Of a stretch of DNA of 64,000 nt, positions 1 to 12,736 are shown piece by piece (position 1 is the stretch's first letter; each line of letters begins with the position of its first letter). Made by a program: the position numbers and the translations under genes. Under the pieces are notes generated by a model, which ran no database searches, was not told where the DNA came from, and worked only from the letters and a program-made list of their open reading frames with translations. The DNA is from Otis tarda (Eukaryota > Chordata > Aves > Otidiformes > Otididae). Where the stretch lies: contig CM048591.1 of the NCBI GenBank assembly GCA_026413225.1, positions 38,037,803 to 38,101,802 on the forward strand, written 5' to 3'.

Positions 1-985
1 GTCCATTTTTTCATCAGGCAACACCCTCAAGTCGTTCTCCACAGGTCTGCTCTCAGTCCACTCATGACACAGCCCGTCTCTGTGTTTGGGATTGGCCCGA
101 CCCATGTGCAGGACCTTACACTTGGCCTTGTTGAACTTCATTAATTTTACATGGGCCCATCTCTCCAGCTGGTCAAGGTCCCTCTGGATGGCATCCCTTC
201 CCTCTAGAGTATTAGCCACGCTACTCGACTTCGTGTCATCTGCAGACTTCGTGAGGGTGCACTCAATCCCACTGTCCATGTCGCTAACAAAGATGTTAAA
301 TAATCCTGGTCCCAATACTGACCCTTGAGGAATGCCACTCATCACCCATCTCCACCAGGCTGTTAAGCCGTTGATCACAAGTCTCTGAGTGTGACCGTCC
401 AACCAATTCCTTATCCAACAAGTGGTCCTGTCCTGGTTCTGACTAGCATAGAGTTAACATTCACCTCAGCTGGGAGGGGAGCTGGAGCTGGTGGTCCCTA
501 TGGCTTCTACCAGCCATACTCCCCCTTACTAAATAAAACCAGGACAGGTCCATTCATCAAGTCCATGTCTCTCCATTTTAGAGACAAGGATGTTTTGTGG
601 GACAGGGTCAGATGCTTTGCATAAGTCCAGGTAGATGACGTCAGTTGCTCTTGCCTTATCCACCGATGCTGCAACCCTGTCACAGAAGGCCACCAAATTT
701 GTCAGGGTGCTTAGTGAAGCCATGTTGGTTGTCATCAGTCACCTCTCTGTTTTCCACGTGCCTTAGCATGGTTTCCAGGAGGATCTGCTCCATGATCTTG
801 CCAGGCACAGAGATGAGACTGACTGGCCTGTAGTTCCCCAGGTCTCCCTTTTTAGACTTTTTAAAAATGAAGATTATGTTTCTCCTTTTCTGGTCAACGG
901 GAACATCACCATTCTGCCATGACTTTTCAAGTATGATGGAGTAGCAAGTATTTGCTATGGGAGTAATTATGATTGTAGCAATGAC
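1..985 (-). mobile_element. CR1 LINE fragment, reverse transcriptase region
   Basis: Read on the minus strand, this gives a CR1 ORF2 fragment. Residues coded at about 988-680 include [19 protein letters not shown], a typical CR1 reverse-transcriptase motif, and 735-529 continues with [12 protein letters not shown]. Frames are broken, so it is a dead copy. The 3' part runs off the left edge of the window. It sits in TRPM6 intron 9 and is split by the LTR-like insertion at 429-546. The rest of the intron, 986-1343, shows nothing I recognise. Confidence 0.9.
429..546. mobile_element. 118-bp LTR-like element inserted in CR1, with 5-bp target duplication
   Basis: The element starts TGTCCTGGTT and ends AACCAGGACA, so it has TG...CA ends and a 10-bp perfect terminal inverted repeat. 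It is bracketed by GGTCC at 424-428 and 547-551, and the CR1 reading resumes on both sides. The TGTCCTGGTT start is shared by common avian endogenous-retrovirus LTRs, and the 3' end (CTAAATAAAACCA) resembles the outer edge of the LTRs in intron 37. At 118 bp it is far shorter than a normal LTR, so it is either an internally deleted solo LTR or a small non-autonomous relative. Confidence 0.7.
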
Positions 986-1343
986 CACTAAAATGAAAAC
1001 TACCTAATATGTTTTACTTTATTTGAGTGTTTGTTTTCTAGTTGAAAAGTGAGTAGATATCAACCTTGTTGCATTTTTACATTTCTCAACTTTAAAGGCT
1101 AATCAAAAGGGAATAGATTCATGTTCTTATGTAGTAGGTTGATGTCAGTTTGCCTGAGATGCCAGTGCATTAAAAAGCTAAATGATACATTTTCTGTCTG
1201 AAAAGAAGGAAAATGTTGTCTTGGCTTTTGCCATTGTTTGTGTTGAAATGTGTATAATTTAATCTACACAGCATTTACCAAGAAGAAATAACTAGAGACT
1301 TCTTTACCTCACCTCAAATAGTGTACTTCTGCAATTCTAACAG

Positions 1344-1416
1344 ATAACCATATTTGATGCGGAGTCAGAAGATCAGCAGGACATTGATTTGGCAATTCTG
1401 ACTGCACTCTTGAAAG
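1344..1416 (+). CDS. TRPM6: TRPM6 exon 10 (MHR)
   Basis: First exon of the gene in the window. The acceptor is the AG at 1342-1343 and the donor GT is at 1417. Phase 0 in, phase 1 out. It codes window residues 1-24 ([13 protein letters not shown]...), part of the cytosolic melastatin homology region. The intron that follows is only 120 bp. Confidence 0.93.
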
Positions 1417-1536
1417 GTACTTGTCTGAAAATATGACCTATTTTCATCTGACATACAGTCCCAATGGCTTACCTTTTCAAAGCAAAGGAGTAACATCAGT
1501 GTATGAGAACTGGTAGGTCCTTTGCTTGTTTTCTAG

Positions 1537-1637
1537 GTACAAATATGTCCGCTTCAGATCAGCTAGATTTGGCATTGGCCTGGAACCAGCTAGACATTGC
1601 CAAGAAACACATATTGGTTTATGGACAACACTGGAAG
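1537..1637 (+). CDS. TRPM6: TRPM6 exon 11 (MHR)
   Basis: Acceptor TTTTCTAG, donor GT at 1638; phase 1 in, 0 out. It codes window residues 25-58, including [13 protein letters not shown], a helical repeat of the melastatin homology region that is nearly identical in mammals. The next intron (1638-8050, 6.4 kb) holds two CR1 copies in opposite orientation, an old CR1/L3 relic and a 39-bp tandem duplication, all listed separately. Nothing else was recognised there. Confidence 0.96.
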
Positions 1638-3590
1638 GTATTATTATCTTTTAATTTTCACAGTGTCTTTACACTTTAGTATGATGACTAATTTTCTGTG
1701 ATTTGCATTTGTCAGGCTTTAATAAGGAATAGTTTGATGCTTGGGGTCAGTCTTCTGGACTTTGATTTTGGACTGACAGTCTTTGATTTTGGAGGGGCAT
1801 TATTCTCAAAATTGTGAAGTATTCAACTACAGAGTGCATGAGATGAAAAATCAAACACATTTATTTCCCCAGAGAAGCAGTGGTATCTAAAATTCCTGTA
1901 GTTTTTGCTGCTAGCTTTTCCAAATAATTTCAGTGATCCCCCCTGGATATGTATATCTCAAGCCTGTGTTGACAGTCATTGTGATCAAGGATATGTCATT
2001 GTAGGCCAGAGTACTTTCTCCAAAGGAGTAAACTCCAGAGGAGTGTTGCCTCTATTTTCCTGGCTCTAGACAGAAACACAGAAATCATGGACCTTTATGA
2101 TGTTATCAGGTAAAAAAAAAAAGGTAGAATTAACTATGGTAACATGGTATCATGACATTATTTCAGATACTGTTTCTTAGGAATAGCTGCAATGAAGGCA
2201 AGCTGTGATTTAGACCTACATTACCTATCTGTGTGTGAAAGGACATACAGTAGCAAACTGAATCAGTCATTTAAATTGTGTTTTTCAAATTTTCAGGTGT
2301 TATCCAGTATTTAAGTGTAACCCTCCTTAAGTGAGTGTTTATATGCATAGTACAATTTTTATAGATGCTAAACATAAAATTGTATGTACCTCAACACATT
2401 CTATTCACATTTGTTATAAAAGTGAATATTTTATTCAAGAGTTGATATCTGATCCTTCCAGAATTGCTTTTTAAGTTTTCCCTTCCATGTATTAAAAGGT
2501 TGATTTTTCCAGTCAAGAGTGCCTTTTCTTCTTTACAACATAAATTTTGGAAAATTAAAAGTGGGTATTTGTTTTTCGAGTTATGGTAGCTGGTTGTTTA
2601 ACACAAGAGAGTTTAAGTTATTGATCAAGAGTTTGTATTTTCCTGCGGTGTATAAGGCTGAGTACATGGAGGACTAAGCCTGAGATGTCTACAACTGGGC
2701 ATCCATGAATGAAAGGATTTGTTGTTATTGTTGTTACCTCTTTGGGCTCAGTTCACTGTATGTGAAGTGGAGATGATCACGTCATGTTCTTGCACAAAAA
2801 TAAATGGTATCGAGTGCCCACTGAAGGGCAAAGAAGGAAATTGCTGGTTTCATTTTCAGGATTTGAATGGTGTGTGAATAATAAGGGATGTGCCAAGCCT
2901 GGATGAATAAAGTTAGAAAAAAGTGTTGAATAGCTCCCTGCTAAGAGAGCATCATTTACTGTGTGAGCTAAATAAGACTAAACCCTCTGGGAAAACACAG
3001 TGTATGATTGAGCATTCAATAATTGTACCAATATTCACAAAGATGAATTTTCTGATAACTTGTGACTGCTTGACTGCTAACCTTAACAGTGTTTTCTGTC
3101 CAACAGAAATTTGGACAGATTTCTGTTTTTATGAAATATGGAAAAGGTTTGTGTATATACAATGACATGTATATTTTTACCTTTATGATTTTTTTTTACA
3201 ATACCTTGTTATGTTTTGACTCTATGAAGAAAATGTGTTGTCCCCAATGTCTTCTTTCATTTTTTATAGCACGTACATTTTTAAACTTGTGTTTATTTAG
3301 TTTTTTTCCTTCTGCAACTCTGCTATGAACTGTGGATAAGCTTTATTGAAGCGTATTTGTGTAAGGTATTAAAGAAAGAGGAACATCATCAATCTTACTG
3401 CTTGAAGTTCTGTACTATAGGAGTAAGAGAGAAGCATTATGCTTTTGCAGTTTTTATCACTGAAGATATATGTTGGCAAGGCCTGTGAGTCTGCATCATT
3501 CCTTTGTGGCAAGGAATGACAAATGTGGCAGGTGAAACTTACTTTGACTAGTGAATTAGTATAAATTATATAATAATGGGATAATAGAGC

Positions 3591-4669
3591 CACAGAATAG
3601 AATCATAGAATTGGTTAGGTTGGAAAAGACTTTTAAGATCGTCAAGTCCAACTGTAGACCTGACACTGACAAGTCCACCACTAAACCATGTCCACATCTG
3701 CACATCCTTTAACTACCTCCAGGGATGGTGACTCAACCAGTTCCCGGAGCAGCCTGTTCCAGTGCTTGATAACCTTTTCAGTGAATAAATTTTTCCTAAT
3801 ATCCAATCTAAACCTCATCTGGCACAACTTGAGGCTGTTTCCTCTTGTCCTATCTCTTGTTGCTTGGGAGAAGAGACAGACACCCACCTCGTTACAATCT
3901 GCTTTCAGGTGGTTGTAGAGAGCAATAAGGTCTCCCTCCAGCCTCTTTTTTTTTCTCCAGACTAAACAACCCCAGTTCCCTCAGCTGCTCCTCATCAGAC
4001 TTGTTCTCTAGACCCTTCACCAGCTTTGTTCTTCTTCTTTTGATGCGCTCTTGTAGTGAGGGGCCCAAAACTGAACACAGTATTCAAGGTGCAGTCTCAT
4101 CAGTGCTGGGTACAGGAGGAGGATCACTTTCCTGCTGGCCACACTGTTTCTGATATAGGCCAGGATGCTGTTGGCCTTTTTGGCCACCTAGGCGCACTGC
4201 CTGCACGTAATCAGGTGACTGTCGACCAGCACCCAGACAGACAGCTTTCTAGCCACTCTTCCCTGTGACTGTAGCGTTGCGTGGGGTCGTTGTGATCCAA
4301 GTGCAGGATGCGGCACTTAGCCTTTTTGAACATCATGCAATTGACCTCAGCCCATTGATCCAGCCTGTCCAGATCCCTTTATAGAGCCTTTCTATCCTTA
4401 AGCAGATCAACTCTCCTGTCCAACTTAGTGTCATCTGCAAACTTACTGAGGCAGCACTCGATCTCCTCATCCGGATCTGACCCCAATACTGAGCCCTGGG
4501 GAACACCACTTGTGACCAGCTGCCAACTGAATTTGACTCCATTAACCACTACTCTTTGAGCCCAGCCGTCCAGCCATTTTTTTTACCCAGAGAAGACACC
4601 TGTCCAAACCACGAGCAGCAGGTTTTTCCAGGAGAATGCTGTGGGAAATGGAATCAAACACTTTACTAA
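3591..4669 (-). mobile_element. CR1 LINE, 3' part
   Basis: It begins with the diagnostic CR1 3' tail in reverse (AATCATAGAATTGGTTAGGTTGG) and continues through CR1 3' UTR into the end of ORF2. On the minus strand the stretches [12 protein letters not shown] and related pieces are typical CR1-end reading. It is broken by stops. The end near 4669 is approximate. Confidence 0.9.
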
Positions 4670-4756
4670 ATAAAGAGATCTTAAACTGAGAATGTTAAAT
4701 TTTAGTGGCAGTTTACTGCCTGATATTTTCACTTGATGCCTTCTGTTTCTTGGTGA

Positions 4757-5125
4757 AAAGGAGGCTGAAAGGGAGACCTTATTGCTCTCTACAGCTAGCT
4801 GAAAGGAGGTTGTAGCAAGGTGCGTGTTGATTGCTTTTCCCAAGTAGCAAGAGACAGGAGGAGAGAAAACAGCCTCAAGTTGCAGCAAGGGAAATTTAGA
4901 TGGGATATTAGGAAAAATTTATTCACTGAAAGGATTGCCAAGCATTGGAACAGGCTACCCCAGGGAGTGGTTGAGTCACCATCCCTGGAGGTATTTAAAA
5001 GACGTGCAGATGTGGCACTTAGGGACATGGTTTAGTGGCGGACTTGTCAGTGTTAGGTTAATGGTTGGACTTGACGATCTTAAAGGTCTTTTCCGACCTA
5101 GCCGATTATATGATTCTATGTGTGT
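4757..5125 (+). mobile_element. CR1 LINE 3' end, + orientation
   Basis: The plus-strand reading gives the usual CR1 3' end (FTERIAKHWNRLPQGVVESPS) and the tail GATTATATGATTCTATG near 5103-5119. It lies about 90 bp from the preceding, oppositely oriented CR1, so the two 3' regions form an imperfect inverted repeat. Confidence 0.9.
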
Positions 5126-5224
5126 GGGAAATAACAAATAACAGTTTACTAGTTCCCAGTGCTTTGACACAGAAGATTTTAGAGAACTATTGCATAGTCC
5201 CTCCTCTTCATTTCTGGCCGATTA

Positions 5225-6480
5225 TCTATTCAGTTTTTCCATATTTCTGAACAAACTTTTCTGCTCTTCTGTGCACTTCTTTTCAGGTCTTAAAGTCATC
5301 TTTTGGGATAGGCAGACCAGCACTGTACCCAGTATTCAAGATATGGGGTTCTTCATTGAGATTAGTGAACAACTAATATTTTATACAGTATTCTGTATTC
5401 ATCTAAGTATAAATCCTAGTAGTCTGCATGCCTTTTTTACTTGTTTCCAACTTACATTCAGTTCACATTCATGCTTTCAGAAGATATATGCACTAACATT
5501 TTTTCTGAGTTAATTTCAAGAGTGATGTGCAGGTAGGGTTGTTTCCCAAATGCACATTGTTTCACATTTACCAGTATTTAATATCACCTGTTTTTTTTTT
5601 TTTTTTGCTGGTTAGCCTATGTTATAAGATTTTTCTGTACCTCTTCTCAACCAGTTTTATTATACTGAGTATTTTCGTATCATCAGCAGTATTGTCAAGT
5701 CAGTATTCATTTGTGGCATTTTCTTGGTCTCACACCACTATTAATAATCTTTTTCCCTGCCGCTTGATCAGTTATTAAGCAATTGGAGGAAGTTTTGCCT
5801 TGTGACAGCTTAATGTGTTTAGAAGTCCTTCAAGAAAGCCATCATCACTAGCTTTTGTGGAGATACAGACATACTGTATCAATTGGACAGCCTTATCCTC
5901 ATTGTCCCTGCCAAAATTCTTGTAGAGTTCTGATTTCATTCTACAAAATGACTACCTTGTTTCCTCTTACTCTGTTGTATTTACCTATGTTGCTTTTATT
6001 GCTGTTCTTTATTGTAGTTTAATTATACTTGTCCTTACAAAGTTCTAACTGTATTGATATGCCATATGTTGACAACTTTATACTCCTTTGTTTCTTTTAA
6101 CAATTGGCATATTTTCTACTATCTTCCGTTATGCTGTTAAAGGGGCTGATTTCAGCTATACATCAGTTTCGTGGGAACTCTTAGGTGAATACCACCTGGT
6201 CCTGACAATTTGCTACCGCTTTACGGATGACTTCTATAATCTTTTCTACTGACACTTCTATTTGACACAGTTCCTCAGATTTGTCTGCCATAAATAACAG
6301 CTTTGATGTAGGACTTTTCCTAACATGTTCTGTAGTGAGCAGTGAGGCAATGAATTAATTTGCCATTTCTGCAATAGCCTTGTCTCCTTGTGTGTTTCTT
6401 TTATACCTTGATCATCCTCTGGCCTTACAGATTCACTGGCAGTCCCCCTACTAATGCTCCTCTGCTCCTGATAAGTTGTT
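5225..6480 (-). mobile_element. Ancient CR1/L3-type LINE relic
   Basis: It is degraded but still resembles old amniote CR1/L3 LINEs read backwards. Examples are CTGTACCCAGTATTCAAGAT near 5322, the CACATTTACCAGTATTTAATATCA segment near 5563-5586, TATCATCAGCAGTATT near 5680, and ACCACCTGGTCCTGACAATTTG near 6190. Many indels are present and there is no coding potential. Subfamily and ends are uncertain. Confidence 0.65.
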
Positions 6481-7754
6481 CATATCCATTTCAGTGCAAT
6501 TGTTCAGCATCATTTTGAATGAAAAGTCATTGTCAAATAATGAGTATGTTCTCCCCTTCAAGTAAGATGTGAAGAGCTCATAATAAACAAGCCTTACATC
6601 TCTTGCTGCCTTTCCAAGCAAAAATTAGAATGACATATATTCTTGAAAGTTTTTCTTTTGACTAAGCAGGAAAAAAATCTTAAATAACAATATTTTCTTC
6701 ATTCATTGTAAAGAAGAAAGAAAAAAGAAAATGCACAATAATAGTTTTAAAGTTTGCTTTTGACTTAGTTGCTTTCTTAATTGAAGAGGTATACATCTCT
6801 GACTGTCAGGATCTACAGTTTTTGCATGGTTATTGTGGTTATGTGTTTAAATTTTGAATTCAATGTTTAAGCAAAAATTTTTAGGTGATTGTACATGCGG
6901 TCTTAGTATTTTTCTGTTTAAGTGTTTTAAGGAAACATGCAGATTGTGACCATTTCCTTTTAAAACAGTGGTTCTAAAAGTTCAGAAGGTAAAGATTGTA
7001 ACCAGCTGTAACTATGTTTCTGCATAAATGTCAGCTCAGTCTCAAATGGACTTTAAAACAAAGTATGTCATTCTAATAGTTACCAGACGGCTGTCTAAAC
7101 CTCTTTAGACACACTGCCAGCGCAAGGAATGACTGCTCTAGGAAATTTAGTACAAGAATGGTTACTTTGAGATATTTCCACAAGAAACACCAATTACTTG
7201 GGAACAGTGCACAAATTTTCTTTTTACACGTGACAATTTTGAAAAATAAATTGGTCATGCTTTAATATAACTTCTGCAAAACGTAAATACATGTGTAGAA
7301 AGGATTAATTCCACTTGCCAAGTCAGCAATAGCACCTGCCGCACTTGTGTGCCAGCGCCTTCATTCTGCTCACCCCACTGCGTTTTCTGTGCATACATGT
7401 TCTGTAGAAATTCTTTATATGCATTTATATGAACCTCATATGTCCAACTCCTTTGCTATTTTACATGTAGAAATCCTACTGAGCTCTGTGCAAGTGCCAT
7501 GAGTAGAGCGCTTTCACCATTTGGACACTGTTGTAGGCAGAGCTCTGCTTCGTGGTTTCTTTGAGAAAGTTTGTCCTAACACACATTGTCTCTCATATTT
7601 GAAAAGAAGTCTACTTTAAAGAATCTCAAGTTCTATAGAGAGATCTTGAAATACAGTACCTTGAAGTGGCTTTTGTTATATGTCAAAAAAGAAAGTCTTC
7701 CCTCCACCCCCTGTATTATCATATATTAGCTTCTGAAGTGAATTAAAGAGTAAG

Positions 7755-7829
7755 GAATGTATCAGAGTCTGGTTGTAAAGTTAGATTTAGTTAGAATGTA
7801 TCAGAGTCTGGTTGTGAAGTTAGATTTGT
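7755..7829. repeat. Tandem duplication, two 39-bp copies
   Basis: GAATGTATCAGAGTCTGGTT occurs at 7755 and again at 7794, with the following bases also shared (TGTAAAGTTAGATTT versus TGTGAAGTTAGATTT). The copies differ at about one position, so the duplication is recent. Confidence 0.9.
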
Positions 7830-8005
7830 AGAAGTCTCTACAGAGTTTGAGTTTATGGAGACTCTGTTTTAGAGCCCCTCTCTGTTGGATTTTTTTATGC
7901 AGATGCTTCCTCCAGCATATTTTTCTTTTGTGCTGTGCTCTTTAAATATACATAAAGACAAATCATTGTGATAAAGAGATCCCTAGCTGTTCAGGAATGT
8001 TTTAG

Positions 8006-8194
<189 letters not shown>

Positions 8195-8713
8195 TGAAGT
8201 CCAAGTGTACAACTTTAGGTAAAAATGCCTAGAAAGAATACTGTTTTGCTTAAGAGATTTGATAATCAGGCAATGTTTTTAGGAAGGATTTCTGAAAATA
8301 ATTGGAAATTAATGGATTTTTATAGCTTTTGATTGTAATGTTGGATTAGTGTCCCAGCTTTTTATTTTTGATTCATTTGACATGAACTAGACGTTCATGT
8401 GAGTACACCACCTGAAGCTCATGAGAAATATTTTCTGATTTTAATCTGGTATGCTTATATTTCTGAAAAGTATATGTTGTTTAACCAAAGTGATACCAAC
8501 TTCTTTCCAGAATATGTAAAGATTTGAGATAGTAGAGATGTTGCAGATTCATACTGAAATGTTTTTGAAGAGTTTTGTGGGGAGAGTTTCAGTGAGGAGA
8601 GTTTGAATTGCAGTAGCTTATCCCAAAGGTCTTTTAGCTGCTTTCTTTTATTGTATTGATTTTCTAATGTAAAGTGACATGTTTGTTTACTGTATTTTCT
8701 TTTTACACCACAG

Positions 8714-8767
8714 AAGCAAGGACCATCAAATCTACTGTTGCATCACCTAATTCGAGATGTGAAACAG
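8714..8767 (+). CDS. TRPM6: TRPM6 exon 13 (MHR)
   Basis: A short 18-codon exon, phase 0-0, window residues 104-121 (KQGPSNLLLHHLIRDVKQ). Acceptor CACCACAG, donor GTAATA. The intron that follows (8768-10856) is about 2.1 kb of unremarkable unique sequence. Confidence 0.96.
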
Positions 8768-10856
8768 GTAATAGACACAGGAAAAGCTGCAGAGCAAAAA
8801 TGGTAGCTTAGAACTTCAGTGTCCACTGGCACAATGCTATTAGGTAATACAGGGGAATTTTAGGAATAGAAGTGATGGGTTCATTACTGCGCTCCTGTAT
8901 CTACTTAATGGTTTTATCTTTATCCCACTGTTCCCCCTAAGCAATTAACTAGCATTCTACTACTGGATGCTCCCAAGAGTCCTGTACCTTAATTTCAAAG
9001 CTAAGCAGTTCATGTGGATCAGACTCTCTTTCTCAAGTTACCAAAGTGACATTATGAAGTGATTGTACAAAAGACCTAGAGAATTAGTGCAGTAATTATG
9101 CTCGTTGCTTTAAGGTTTTCTTTTTTTTTCCCCCAAAGCTAAGAAGGTCTTTCCTTGTTGAGCAGTAACAAAAAGATACTGTGACAAGATATAGTATTAT
9201 TTTAATATGCTGCATTGCCTAGGAGAACAGAAGGTGGCAGTGGATGACTACTGCATGGAGCACTGGCTCTGTTAGTAGTTTAGTGGCAGCCTTGCTATTT
9301 AGCTGCGCGGTTAATTTGTGTTTCTGTTATCTGTTGTACCTCACAGCACTGCTTAGCCAGGAAGGGATGAGCTGATCTTTCTGTATCTAGTCTCCACTGC
9401 AGGAGATGCTTAGATCCAAAACTAGTTTAATTGGTTAATTCTTTCCAGGATATGAATACTAAGATAAAATAAAATACTAAGTCTAGCTGTTTGCAGAGCT
9501 CTGTGGTCTCAAATAGTGCTTTTGGCACTGCAGATGGAATAGTGGAATTTAGGTGGAAAGTGGGTGCACAGTTTCAAAACTTTCTGTGCTGTTGGGTAAG
9601 CTAAACTCACTTGGGACCTGCAAACAGGTCTAAGCACTGAAAAGCCTTTTTCACCTGAGTTTTTGTAAGTATGTGTAAGTGTTCTGTGAATGGGTTGTGC
9701 AGCTGCAGTCTTATTAGATATGGTAATATAGGAGCTGTGGCAGTCACCAGAGTGATGTGACCATGGATTTCAGAATATTTTCTCGATTAGTATAACCAGC
9801 TTTACTGCTGCTATATTTGAATACAGATGCATTGCAGTCTGTCCTGATCGCATAAAATGTGCTTTTTAGTGCAGAAAAGTACCTACAGGTATAGATAGTC
9901 AAAAATACTTGCCTAACTGTCAATGACAGAGCTGGGAAGCTCTGTCTTGTGAGAGGTGCTTTTGCCCCAGAGGCCTCAGCATGTTGATGCCTTGTGTTCC
10001 CCAGGGCTGAGTGGCCTTAGCTGGCTGTACTGAGTCTTGCCTCTAAAGTCCATTGAAAAAAACCCTCAGTCTAGTTAAGAAAATTACATTTCACAGTCTG
10101 AAGGGCATACACCACTAGGAATACGTAACGCCTCTGATGCCATCTATGTACAGGCCCATTTTTTACTTCCAAGAGTTGTGTTTAAAGGTTCTACCAGTAA
10201 TTTTTAAAATCTGCATGGAAGATAATCTGTTCTTCAGATAATTTGTCACAAACCCTGTGTCTTGGAAGGACAGTGGAGGTAAACTGGGAAGCAGTGGTGC
10301 TTTAAAGAGAGGTGGTGAGAGATTCAGAAGGTACAGCTAATGCACGTGCAGCTGCTGTCCTAGTTGTCGTGACAGTCTTGAGCCTCTACAAGAGATTACC
10401 AGTCTCGAGGAATTACTCTACAATGTTAAATACATGCTTCATCCACTTCTTAATTTTTAATTAATAATCTAGTTCAATAAGAAAATCATACCATGCTAGT
10501 TTTCTCTTGTTATGAGATTAAGCAGATTTTTATCAGTCTCTCTGGCTGTTGGTGATTAACCTGAAGAGCCGTTACTCTCACTGTTGAATGCAGCTGGTCT
10601 TGCGAACACTGCAATATATGTGCCTATGCAATGTGGGTACAGTGGACTGTAGATGTCACACTTTTCAGGCTGAAAATGTGGATGTGCCTGCATTCTCCCT
10701 TCTAGAGGAGTTTCATATGCCTAATGAATGTGTACACTTTCCTGACAGATGCAGGAGCTCTCAGTTGGACCTTCTTCCAGACTCCCCTCATAGTAGTAGG
10801 ATTCTGACATGGTTGAATGTTGCATCATGAAATGCTTGTGACATTTGGTGTTTCAG

Positions 10857-10997
10857 AATACCCTTTCCTTGGATTACAAGATATCACTGATTGATATTGG
10901 GCTGGTGATAGAGTACCTCCTTGGTGGAGCTTATCGGAGCAGCTACACAAGGAAGCATTTCCGAATTCTCTACAATGATCTCTACAGAAAACACAAG
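10857..10997 (+). CDS. TRPM6: TRPM6 exon 14 (MHR)
   Basis: 47 codons, phase 0-0, window residues 122-168. Acceptor GTTTCAG, donor GTAACT. It codes [20 protein letters not shown] and [17 protein letters not shown], strongly conserved in TRPM6 and TRPM7. The next intron (10998-11587) has nothing notable. Confidence 0.97.
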
Positions 10998-11587
10998 GTA
11001 ACTTCTATGAAATGGCTACCACTGGTCACCAAGAAAAGCCAAAATGTGACACCTGAAAATAGCTCACGTTATCATTTTGGTTTGGCTGAAAAGCATCAGC
11101 TAAATGTATACCGTGCTTGTCTGTTTTACGAATCTCTTCACCAACTGTGGAGCTCAAAATCCCTCCCCAAACTATTCTCTGCCCCACAAAACTATCAGTG
11201 ATTGTTAGATTAACTGTTAGTTCAGTAAATTTACGTTTGTGTCTGGTAGCCAGGTTGTGTTCTTTGTCTGTCATCCATCAATAAAGATGCTATTGGGGAT
11301 ATCAGTATTTTGAATTTGGAGATTCAGAAAAAAATGTATTTTTAAAATCAGATATGAAACAGACTCTTTTTTCCTTGGTGGTGTTGGCTCCAGTGGTAGT
11401 TATAGTGATTGCTGACTCAGTAGTCTTTGAATAACATCAGTTTCTGCAGGCACCATTGCAATCAGAGATAAGTACAGCCAAACTTAATCTCTAATTTGCA
11501 TTTCTCTGCTTATGTTTTATGGTATGCCTTTGGACCTAGAGAGTGCTCTCCAGCTTTTCTCAGAGCCTGTCTCATTCCCTTCATCAG

Positions 11588-11674
11588 AGTAATCAGACCG
11601 GTAGCAGAATGGGTTCTGCTGAAAGTACTTTGCATTCTCAGTTCTTCAGAACAGCACAGCCTTACAAATACAAG
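11588..11674 (+). CDS. TRPM6: TRPM6 exon 15 (MHR linker)
   Basis: A 29-codon exon, phase 0-0, window residues 169-197. Acceptor CCCTTCATCAG, donor GTAATA at 11675. The translation starts SNQTGSRMG and ends [19 protein letters not shown], matching the equivalent mammalian linker ([14 protein letters not shown]). Without it, the mammalian-like linker between exons 14 and 16 would be missing, and it restores the count to 39 exons. The next intron (11675-12736) is unremarkable apart from a T-rich tract before the next acceptor. Confidence 0.92.
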
Positions 11675-12736
11675 GTAATATAATTGCTTATTCTAGACAT
11701 TGCTTAGGACATATTAGGCTGCTAATCATTTTATTGACAGGTTTTAGATGTTTGTTGGTAAGGCTGTTGTCATAATTCTACTTAAATTCCAATGGAAGCG
11801 ACGTTTTACTGCTCACTATTCATGAAGTGCAGGTCTTGTAGTTTTAATATTGAAATCAAGCTCAGACAACTCCTGTGATGCTTTTTAACTGCCATCCATT
11901 TGTTGCCAAGGGCTTTTGTTCACTGAAATGCAGCATCACCAAATTTCTGAACATCAAGCATGGGTGAAAACTCTTCTTATTTGGACGCAACAGTAGGAAT
12001 TCACTGATTTTCCTGATGTTTTCTTGTGATTGCTTATTAAAATAACTACGGTAAGCCTGCTAAGAAGAGATACAGTTCTGTCCTCTGGAAAATGATGATA
12101 GAGTATTTTATTTCAAAGAAAGAATGAGAAAAGAGCAAAGATTGCCACATACTTATATCTGACAGATGAGACATAAAGTACAATGGATTTAAATGGCTTT
12201 ATTGGAATTAGTCTAAGCCAAAATGAACCCATTATAGAACTGAGACAACCTCACTTATACCAGTAAGACTTTTTCTTTGCCTTTAATGGAGAAATATTCA
12301 GACATGAAAGTATAGCAAGTTTTCATTACAAGTGTGACAGACAGTTAAAATCTTTGTTAAGTATCACAGGTCAATAGTGTGTTTTTCAGTCTACTGATTG
12401 CTTTTTCTCCTATCATGTCATAAGTACAAGAAAAGAGTGAAAGTAGGATCTTGGTGTCACGGGGTTTGTAGACTGCCCAACACTGTGGAGAGGGAGGCTA
12501 TAAATGGCATGAGTACAGAGCAAGGAGTGTTTTTCCTCCACTGATGTTACCAGCTTCTTAGCATTGGAAATCTCAATGTGATCTTAGCTGTTGTTTATGA
12601 CTTAAATGTATATAAAGATCAAATAGTTTGCTACTTGCAGTTTTGTGTGCAGTTTTATTTACATTAATCTGAACCTCAGCTGTTTATTGAGATTTTCTTT
12701 TTTTTTTTTCTTTTTTTTTGAAAAACAATTTTATAG

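Noticed and set aside
680-988. Reverse transcriptase-like protein as a host gene
   Set aside because: It is a decayed CR1 ORF2 piece with broken frames and an inserted element.
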